A stretch of DNA of 9,510 bases from CAYLNK01 sp964384675 (GTDB taxonomy: Bacteria; Acidobacteriota; Thermoanaerobaculia; UBA5066): the NCBI GenBank assembly GCA_964384675.1, contig CAYLNK010000273.1, positions 1-9,510 of the forward strand, in the 5' to 3' direction. The notes under the pieces were generated by a model, which worked only from the letters and a program-made list of their open reading frames with translations, searched no databases and was not told the DNA's origin. Numbering within the stretch: position 1 is the stretch's first letter; the number at the start of each line of letters is the position of its first letter. Made by a program: the position numbers and the translations under genes. Of this stretch, positions 1-5,093 are shown piece by piece.

Positions 1-12
1 TGACTTGGCCGG

Positions 13-33
13 CGCATCAGCCGGGCTGATGCG
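13..33. repeat. Near-perfect palindrome (10-bp arms, 1-base centre), repeated at 66-86 and 119-138
   Basis: The left arm CGCATCAGCC (13-22) is the exact reverse complement of GGCTGATGCG (24-33), with a single G at the centre. The same palindrome recurs at 66-86. The third copy (119-138) has lost only its outermost pair, because position 139 is T instead of G. It could form a hairpin or cruciform, or be a dimeric protein-binding site. No T-run follows it on either strand, so it is not a classical intrinsic terminator. Confidence 0.9.
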
Positions 34-34
34 G

Positions 35-57
35 GTCACGTCTGGGCTCGACGTGAC
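35..57. repeat. Second inverted repeat spanning the unit junction (8-bp arms, 7-base loop)
   Basis: GTCACGTC (35-42) and GACGTGAC (50-57) are exact reverse complements separated by TGGGCTC. The right arm straddles the junction between repeat units 1 and 2. At the next junction (88-110) the right arm reads GACGTGCT, so only six pairs remain. It lies one base away from the first palindrome, giving an alternating series of potential hairpins. Confidence 0.85.
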
Positions 58-122
58 TTGGCCGGCGCATCAGCCGGGCTGATGCGGGTCACGTCTGGGC
101 TCGACGTGCTTTGGCCGGCGCA

Positions 123-1469
123 TCAGCCGGGCTGATGCTCGGGACGGAGGAGGTCGAGCACCGACTTCACCGGCGCGAACGTCTCGAGCGGCACCTCCAC
201 GAAGAACGTCTCCCAGCGGGCCATCGCCCCGTTCCAGAGGCCCGGCCGTTCCAGAGCCTTCAGCGGGCGCCCTTCGTGCGTCTTCTGCGACAGGAAGACG
301 GTGTCCGGGTCGACGAAGCGCGAGAGGTCGAACGGGCGTCCCTCGGGGTCGCGCACGAGGCAGACGAGGTCGACGGGATTGAAGTGCGTCGAGGCGCCCC
401 AGATCGCGGCCTGGGCGGGGTCCGCGAGGTCGACCTGCGCCGACTCCACGATCTGGCGCGTCGCCGTCCCGTCGCGCTCGACGGTCCAGAACGGGCCTCC
501 GCCCGGCTCTCCCTGGTTCCTCACGACGCCGCAGACCCGCAGCGGCCGGTCGAGACCGTGGCCCTCTCGGCGGAGCTTCAGGGCGTAGCCGCAAAGGAGC
601 TTCTTCCAGAGGAGCGTCGGCCCCTTGCGCGCGTCCGGGACGACGTTGTCGATGTTCTTGACGTAGACGACGTCGCCGCGGAGGGCCTGGAGGTTCGCGA
701 GGAGAGCGCCGTGCCCGCCGGGGCGGAACAGCAGCTCGCCCTCGTCCGTAAGGAACGGACGGTTCTCGAGGTCGACGGCGATCGTGTCGGTGGAGCGCTC
801 CTGGTACGAGAACGACACCTCGAACCGGCCCGGGAGCGACGGGGCGACGCGCGCCAGCTCCGCCTCGAAGAGCTCGCGGTGCTGCGGGGAGATCGTGAAG
901 TGGACGGAGCGCCGCTCGCCCAGCGTCGCGGCCGCCTCCACCAGGTGCTCGGCGAACGGCGTGCGCGGGCCCTCCGGATACGCGTGGAAATCGAGGAGGC
1001 CCTTCGGCTTCCCGAGGTAGTCGAGCCCGCTCTCCAGGAGAAGCTCCTCGAGCCTCCCCCGGATGTCGTCCGCGTGGAGCGTGAACGCGAATCGCGGGAG
1101 GCCGTCCAGGAACCTGAGGAGCTGCGCGGCGTTCTCGTCGCCCGCCCGCGCGCTCTCTTCCACCGTCGACCGGGTCGGCGGCTCTCCGGCGAGGAACGGC
1201 ATCAGGAACGCGAACATGCGCGACGCCGCGCCCGACGCGGGCACCAGCTTCGTGAGCCTCCCCGCGGCCGCGGCCTCCTCCCAGAGCGCCAGGAGCTCCG
1301 GCCGCTCCTCCTCGCCGATCCTCACGACGCCGTCGCCCGCCGTGCACGGCCGGTCGAGGCGCATCGGCGCGGGAGGATGCCGGAACAGCTCGAGCTGGCG
1401 CTCGAGGTCGGCCGTCGAGAGGCCGAGCGAGGCGATCTGCGCCTGGTCGTGAGTGCCGAAGGGCTCCAT
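123..1469 (-). CDS. DUF4301 family protein, possible UDPGP-like nucleotidyltransferase
   Basis: This 448-residue soluble protein shows no signal peptide or membrane segment. I recognise it as DUF4301, a family without an assigned function. Visible blocks are VPASGAASRMF (about 76-86), KPKGLLDFH (154-162), TPFAEHLVEA (170-179), HFTISPQHR (190-198), RPGGHGALLANL (248-259) and YVKNIDNVV (268-276). The glycine-rich loop with following R, the PKxLL-like block, the GHG block and the NxDN block resemble, in the same order, motifs of UDP-sugar pyrophosphorylases; this functional reading is inference. The ATG is supported by a GAGGAG Shine-Dalgarno sequence four bases upstream. The last residues (EHQPG) and the stop codon are encoded inside the tandem repeat, so the original C-terminus may have been altered. 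It is divergently arranged from the DUF4442 gene. Confidence 0.88.
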   Translation of the reverse strand: MEPFGTHDQAQIASLGLSTADLERQLELFRHPPAPMRLDRPCTAGDGVVRIGEEERPELLALWEEAAAAGRLTKLVPASGAASRMFAFLMPFLAGEPPTRSTVEESARAGDENAAQLLRFLDGLPRFAFTLHADDIRGRLEELLLESGLDYLGKPKGLLDFHAYPEGPRTPFAEHLVEAAATLGERRSVHFTISPQHRELFEAELARVAPSLPGRFEVSFSYQERSTDTIAVDLENRPFLTDEGELLFRPGGHGALLANLQALRGDVVYVKNIDNVVPDARKGPTLLWKKLLCGYALKLRREGHGLDRPLRVCGVVRNQGEPGGGPFWTVERDGTATRQIVESAQVDLADPAQAAIWGASTHFNPVDLVCLVRDPEGRPFDLSRFVDPDTVFLSQKTHEGRPLKALERPGLWNGAMARWETFFVEVPLETFAPVKSVLDLLRPEHQPG

Positions 1470-1508
1470 CTCTCTCCTCGGGCGGTCCCTCGGCTATCGT
1501 CCCCGTCG
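1470..1508. promoter_or_regulatory. 39-bp divergent intergenic region with a candidate plus-strand -10 element
   Basis: This gap separates the divergent DUF4301 and DUF4442 starts. On the plus strand TATCGT (1495-1500) lies eight bases before the DUF4442 ATG, and no Shine-Dalgarno sequence is visible between them. This is the layout expected of a leaderless or nearly leaderless transcript. I see no convincing -35 element. The minus-strand promoter is probably inside the start of the DUF4442 gene, but I could not identify it. Confidence 0.4.
1474..1479 (-). promoter_or_regulatory. Shine-Dalgarno site of the DUF4301 gene
   Basis: On the minus strand this reads GAGGAG, four bases before the ATG at 1469. 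It decides that start. Confidence 0.7.
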
Positions 1509-1961
1509 ATGGGGCAGCGCCAGAACCGTTTCCTGCTCTCGATTATCAACGTCTACCCGCCGTACCTCGGGGCCGGGATCTCGATCCGGTTCCCGAAGGA
1601 AGACCCGTACGCGGTGGTGTCCCGGATGAGCCTGCGGTTCTACAACCGGAACCTCTTCGGGACTCACTTCGGCGGTTCGCTCTACTCGATGTGCGATCCA
1701 CACTTCGTCTTCATCCTGATCCGCCACCTCGGCAACGGCTACGTGGTCTGGGACAAGGCGGCGTCGATCGACTTCGTCCGGCCGGGGCGCGGAACCGTGA
1801 CGGCGCTGTTCCGGATCGCGCCCGAGGAGATCGAGGCGATCCGCGTGCGCGCGGACGCGGGGGAGAAGGTCGAGCCCGTCCTGACCGCGAACGTCGTGGA
1901 CGAAGGTGGCGAGCTCGTGGCCCGGGTGCAGAAGCGGCTCTACGTGCGGAAGAAGGCGTAA
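1509..1961 (+). CDS. DUF4442 family protein (hotdog-fold, acyl-thioesterase-like)
   Basis: This 150-residue cytoplasmic protein matches the DUF4442 family, which has the hotdog fold of acyl-CoA thioesterases. The characteristic block is N-x-x-G-T-H-F-G-G-S-x-Y-x-x-x-D-P (about 48-64), followed by WDKAASIDFVRPGRG and a C-terminal strand ending in VQKRLYVRKK. The length fits a single-domain family member. The reading frame stays open upstream to 111, but that part is antisense to DUF4301; the ATG at 1509 begins the family-like sequence. There is no Shine-Dalgarno sequence, and a -10-like TATCGT eight bases upstream suggests leaderless translation. The NfeD-like gene follows after 15 bp, so they may be co-transcribed. 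The substrate is unknown; a role in fatty acyl or lipid metabolism is inferred from the fold only. Confidence 0.85.
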   Translation: MGQRQNRFLLSIINVYPPYLGAGISIRFPKEDPYAVVSRMSLRFYNRNLFGTHFGGSLYSMCDPHFVFILIRHLGNGYVVWDKAASIDFVRPGRGTVTALFRIAPEEIEAIRVRADAGEKVEPVLTANVVDEGGELVARVQKRLYVRKKA

Positions 1962-1976
1962 AGTGAGCCCAGCGTC

Positions 1977-2534
1977 ATGACGTTCTACCTCGGCGCGCTC
2001 GCGTTCAGCCTCGTCCTCATCGGCGTCTCGGCGTTCTCCGGGCACGACCACGACGGCGGCGACGGCGACGGGCACGACCACGTGGGGCACGATCACGGCG
2101 GAGACCTGCTCCACGGCCCGCTGGGAGACGTCCTGTCTCTGCGATTCCTGACGTGGGGACTCGGCGGCCTCGGGCTGACGGGCACCGCCCTCACGCTTCT
2201 GGGCGTCGCGTCGCCGCTCCGTTTCCCGGTCGCTCTCGGGGTGGGGATCGCCGTCGGGCTCGGGACGACGTTCCTCTTCAGGAAGCTCCGGACCCTCTCC
2301 GCCGGGGCTCCGGCGGCTCCGGAGAGCCTTCTCGGGCAGGAGGCCGTCGTCGTGATGCCGCTGAAGCCGGGGGCGCTCGGGAAGATCCGCCTGCGCTCCG
2401 GCGGGAACGACGTGGAGCTGCTGGCGCAGGGCGGGGACGACGCGCTCCTCCCCGCCGACTCACGGGTCGTCATCGTGCGTTTCCGGGACGAGGTGGCCCA
2501 GGTGCGCCCCGCCCCCTGGACCGACAGCGAATAA
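1977..2534 (+). CDS. NfeD/YqiJ-like membrane protein with His-rich loop and C-terminal OB-fold domain
   Basis: This 185-residue protein has a hydrophobic segment at about 3-20, a His/Asp/Gly-rich loop at 22-46 (His at 23, 25, 33, 35, 38, 40, 46), two more membrane segments at about 57-78 and 81-101, then a soluble beta-rich domain (about 115-178) starting LLGQEAVVV and resembling the OB-fold of NfeD-type proteins. R102, K103 and R105 after the third helix suggest that the C-terminal domain, and therefore the His-rich loop, faces the cytoplasm. NfeD-like proteins are commonly encoded beside SPFH/flotillin genes (YqiJ with YqiK, YuaF with FloT) and are thought to act with them in the membrane. 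Two flotillin genes follow here, which supports the assignment. The His-rich loop could bind metal, which is inference. Confidence 0.8.
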   Translation: MTFYLGALAFSLVLIGVSAFSGHDHDGGDGDGHDHVGHDHGGDLLHGPLGDVLSLRFLTWGLGGLGLTGTALTLLGVASPLRFPVALGVGIAVGLGTTFLFRKLRTLSAGAPAAPESLLGQEAVVVMPLKPGALGKIRLRSGGNDVELLAQGGDDALLPADSRVVIVRFRDEVAQVRPAPWTDSE

Positions 2535-2538
2535 GGAG
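2533..2538 (+). promoter_or_regulatory. Shine-Dalgarno site of the first flotillin-like gene, overlapping the upstream stop
   Basis: AAGGAG shares two bases with the TAA stop of the NfeD-like gene and lies five bases before the GTG start at 2544. It fixes that GTG as the start and suggests translational coupling. Confidence 0.8.
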
Positions 2539-2543
2539 ACAAC

Positions 2544-3803
2544 GTGGCAGGACTGATCGTCGGAGCCTTCCTCGCGGCCGTGGTCTCCGGGATCCTCTCC
2601 GCGCTCGCCAAGAGCCTGGTGGTGATCTGCCGGCCGAACGAGGTGGTGATCTTCTCGGGCCGGAAGCGGAAGCTCGAAGGGGGCGGCGACGCCGGCTATA
2701 GGATCGTCGTGGGCGGGCGCGCGGTGCGGGTCCCGATCCTGGAGCGCGTCGACCGGATGAGCCTGCGCTCCTTCCCGATCGAGCTGACCGTGACCAACGC
2801 CTACTCGAAGGGCGGCATCCCCCTCAAGGTGCACGCCATCGCGAACGTGAAGGTGTCGAGCGACCCCAAGCTGATCGGGAACGCCATCGAGCGTTTCCTC
2901 GGCCGGAACCCCGACGAGATCACCCGCGTGGCCAAGGAGAGCCTGGAGGGCCACCTGCGAGGCGTCCTCGCGAACCTCACGCCGGAGGAGGTCAACGAGG
3001 ACCGTCTCAAGTTCGCGACCGGGCTCGTCGAGGAGTCGGAGACGGACTTCAGGAAGCTCGGCCTGACGCTCGACACGCTGAAGATCCAGAACGTGGCCGA
3101 CGACGCGCGTTACCTGGCGTCGATCGGGCGCGCCCGGATCGCCGGCGTCCTGCGCGACGCGGAGATGGCCGAGTCGACCGCGCGGGCCGACGCCGAGATG
3201 CAGGAAGCGGAGGCCCGCCGGGCGGGCGAGGTGGCGATCCAGCAGTCCGGCACGTCGGTGGCCGAGAAGGAGAACGAGCTGCGCGCTCTGAGGGCCAAGC
3301 TCGAGGCGGGGGCGAAGGCCGCCGAGGAGACGGCTCAGCAGGCCGCGCTCGAGGCCCGCGCCAACGCCGAGCAGGCGCTCCAGGCCGTCCGAAAGCAGCT
3401 GGAGGAGACCCGGCTCTCGGTCGAGACCGTCCTCCCGGCCCAGGCGCAGCAGCAGGCCTCGGCGCTCCGCGCGCGCGGCGACGCCGCCGAGATCGAGGAG
3501 AACGGCCGGGCGCTCGCCGAGGTGCTCAAGCTGCTCGCCGGCGTCTGGGCCGACGCCGGTCCCGCGGCCCGCGACATCTTCCTGATCAACAACCTCGAGC
3601 CGATCCTCAAGACCGTCGTCGCGCGGGTGAAGGAGCTGGAGATCGCCGAGGCGCACCTCCTCGACGGCGGCGACGGCACCGCGCTGGCGCGCCACGTGGC
3701 GTCGTACCCGGCGACCGTCCGGAGCGTCCTTTCGGAGGTCGGTCGGACGTCGGGCGTCGACATCCTGCGGCTCCTCGCGCCGCGCGCCAAGGAGGCGAAG
3801 TGA
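2544..3803 (+). CDS. Flotillin-like SPFH domain protein, first of a tandem pair
   Basis: This 419-residue protein has an N-terminal hydrophobic segment (about 4-28), then CRPNEVVIFSG (29-39) opening an SPFH/band-7 domain to about residue 195. Landmarks are YRIVVGG (52-58), VDRM (69-72), NAYSKGGIPL (85-94), LRGVLANLTPEEVN (138-151) and LDTLKIQNV (176-184). An Ala/Glu/Arg-rich coiled-coil region runs from about 197 to 320 and a shorter C-terminal region (AARDIFLINNL near 342) follows. This is the flotillin/YqiK layout: membrane-anchored scaffold proteins that assemble into large oligomers and organise membrane microdomains. It starts with GTG. About half of its SPFH residues match the next gene, so the pair arose by tandem duplication. 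HflK/HflC is less likely because no FtsH-linked context is seen and the flotillin-type coil is long. Confidence 0.9.
   Translation: MAGLIVGAFLAAVVSGILSALAKSLVVICRPNEVVIFSGRKRKLEGGGDAGYRIVVGGRAVRVPILERVDRMSLRSFPIELTVTNAYSKGGIPLKVHAIANVKVSSDPKLIGNAIERFLGRNPDEITRVAKESLEGHLRGVLANLTPEEVNEDRLKFATGLVEESETDFRKLGLTLDTLKIQNVADDARYLASIGRARIAGVLRDAEMAESTARADAEMQEAEARRAGEVAIQQSGTSVAEKENELRALRAKLEAGAKAAEETAQQAALEARANAEQALQAVRKQLEETRLSVETVLPAQAQQQASALRARGDAAEIEENGRALAEVLKLLAGVWADAGPAARDIFLINNLEPILKTVVARVKELEIAEAHLLDGGDGTALARHVASYPATVRSVLSEVGRTSGVDILRLLAPRAKEAK
3789..3795 (+). promoter_or_regulatory. Shine-Dalgarno site inside the first flotillin-like gene
   Basis: AAGGAGG lies four bases before the GTG at 3800, within the last codons of the upstream gene. 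With the GTGA overlap (3800-3803) it indicates coupled translation of the two flotillin-like proteins. Confidence 0.85.
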
Positions 3804-5068
3804 GAGACCTCGTCTCGATCACCGGCGTCGCCGGCGGCGTCCTCGTCTTCTTCGGCTTCCTGGCGGTCGCGGTCGCGCGGCGGCTCTTCTACATCTGCGG
3901 TCCGAACGAGGTGCTGGTCTTCTCGGGAGGGAAGTCGAGCCTGGGCGGTCGCCCGATCGGCTACCGGATCGTCAAGGGCGGGAGCTCGCTGAAGACGCCG
4001 CTCCTCGAGACGGTCGACCGGATGGACATCACCAACATGACGGTCGACGTGGCGGTGAAGAACGCCTACTCGAAGGGCGGCATCCCCCTCAACGTGCAGG
4101 GCGTCGCGAACCTGAAGATCGCCGGCCACCACCCGCTCCTCGCCAACGCGCTGGAGCGCCTGCTCGGGAAGAGCCGCGCCGAGATCATCCAGGTCGCCAA
4201 GGACACCCTCGAGGGGAACCTGCGGGGCGTGCTGTCGCAGCTGACGCCCGAGGAGGTGAACCAGGACAAGCTGGCCTTCGCCGAGAAGCTCCTCGAGGAA
4301 GCGGAGCACGACCTCTCCAAGCTGGGCCTCGTGCTGGACGTGCTGAAGATCCAGAACGTCTCGGACGAGGTGAGCTACCTCTCCTCGCTCGGACGCAAGC
4401 AGAGCGCCGACCTCGACCTGAAGGCCCGTACGGCGGAGGCGCAGGCGAAGGCCGAGGCGACGCGACGTGAGGCGGGGAACCACCTCCGCTCGCGTCTCGT
4501 CCAGGTGGACGCCGACATGTCCATCGCCAAGGCGCAGGCCGAGAAGCGGGTGACCCAGGCCGAGACCGGACGGCAGGCGCTCGTCGCCGAGGAGGTCGGG
4601 AAGGTGACGGCCGCCGTCGCCAGGGCGGAGGCCGAGCTGAAGGTGCAGCAGGCACGGCTGGCCCAGGTGAAGCTGCAGCTCGAGGCGGACGTGGTGGCGC
4701 CGGCGCGAGCGGAGATGGAGGCACGGCAGGCGCAGGCCCGGGGCCGCGCGGCGCGGGTGATCGAGGACGGCAAGGCGACGGCCGCGGTCCTCACCGAGAT
4801 GATCACCACCTGGAAGGAGGCGGGCGACAACGCGCGCGACGTCTTCCTGATGCAGAAGCTGCCGACGGTCGTGACGACGCTCGTGGAGACGATCCAGGAG
4901 GTGAAGGTCGACCGCGTGGCGTACCTGCCGGGCGCGGGCGCCGACCCGGCGATGGCGCAGCCCGCGCGGCTCGTCGAGGGAGTCCGGTCGGCGTTCGGCG
5001 TGGACCTGCCGGCGCTCCTCGAGAAGGTGGGGAAGGGGGCGGCCCCGGCTCCCGCGAAAAAGGAGTAG
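3800..5068 (+). CDS. Flotillin-like SPFH domain protein, second of a tandem pair
   Basis: This 422-residue paralogue of the preceding protein has the same architecture: hydrophobic segment (about 8-32), YICGPNEVLVFSG opening the SPFH domain (31-43), NAYSKGGIPL, LRGVLSQLTPEEVN, LDVLKIQNV (to about 186), a coiled-coil region rich in Ala, Glu, Lys and Arg (about 200-320), and a C-terminal region with NARDVFLMQKL near 342. Both proteins finish with a GVD-x-x-x-LL segment, but their coiled-coil sequences have diverged strongly. The GTG start overlaps the upstream TGA by four bases and has a strong Shine-Dalgarno sequence. It is expected to be a membrane scaffold protein. Equal length, coupled translation and shared ancestry suggest a hetero-oligomer with its neighbour, as in eukaryotic flotillin-1/2; this is inference. 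A CDF transporter gene follows after 25 bp. Confidence 0.9.
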   Translation: MRDLVSITGVAGGVLVFFGFLAVAVARRLFYICGPNEVLVFSGGKSSLGGRPIGYRIVKGGSSLKTPLLETVDRMDITNMTVDVAVKNAYSKGGIPLNVQGVANLKIAGHHPLLANALERLLGKSRAEIIQVAKDTLEGNLRGVLSQLTPEEVNQDKLAFAEKLLEEAEHDLSKLGLVLDVLKIQNVSDEVSYLSSLGRKQSADLDLKARTAEAQAKAEATRREAGNHLRSRLVQVDADMSIAKAQAEKRVTQAETGRQALVAEEVGKVTAAVARAEAELKVQQARLAQVKLQLEADVVAPARAEMEARQAQARGRAARVIEDGKATAAVLTEMITTWKEAGDNARDVFLMQKLPTVVTTLVETIQEVKVDRVAYLPGAGADPAMAQPARLVEGVRSAFGVDLPALLEKVGKGAAPAPAKKE

Positions 5069-5080
5069 CCCGGCCGGCGC

Positions 5081-5086
5081 GACAAT
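5081..5086 (+). promoter_or_regulatory. Candidate -10 element directly upstream of the CDF exporter gene
   Basis: GACAAT lies seven bases before the ATG at 5094. No Shine-Dalgarno sequence is present in the 25-bp gap, and I see no matching -35 element. The layout resembles that at 1495-1500 before the DUF4442 gene. It could drive a leaderless transcript of the exporter separate from the flotillin operon. Evidence is by eye only. Confidence 0.3.
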
Positions 5087-5093
5087 CCCCTCG

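Larger units (their letters stand above)
1..138. repeat. 53-bp tandem repeat array, 2.6 copies, open at the left edge
   Basis: Units 1-53 and 54-106 are identical over all 53 bases. A third, partial copy covers 107-138: its third and fourth bases are changed (AC to CT), and it then stops matching at 139. No spacer-like variable segment lies between the copies. Each unit contains two inverted repeats, annotated separately. The array starts at the first base of the window, so further copies may lie upstream. The last copy overlaps the 3' end of the DUF4301 gene. Such elements are often REP/BOX-like intergenic repeats or small non-autonomous mobile elements; which applies here cannot be told from this window. 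Confidence 0.95.

Noticed and set aside
13..33. Rho-independent terminator for the DUF4301 gene
   Set aside because: The stem is good, but no T-run follows it in the direction of transcription, and the third copy, closest to the gene, overlaps its coding end.
1..138. CRISPR array
   Set aside because: The two full units are identical over all 53 bases, so there are no variable spacers. It is a plain tandem repeat.
111..1961. A 616-codon plus-strand reading frame fusing a long N-terminal extension to DUF4442
   Set aside because: The part before 1509 is Arg/Glu-rich and antisense to the clearly recognisable DUF4301 gene. Long antisense frames are expected in DNA this rich in GC. Only 1509-1961 looks like a protein family.
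2544..5068. HflK/HflC pair
   Set aside because: Both proteins have the long Ala/Glu-rich flotillin coil, and an NfeD-like gene precedes them; no hflX, hfq or FtsH-related gene is nearby. The flotillin/YqiK type fits better.
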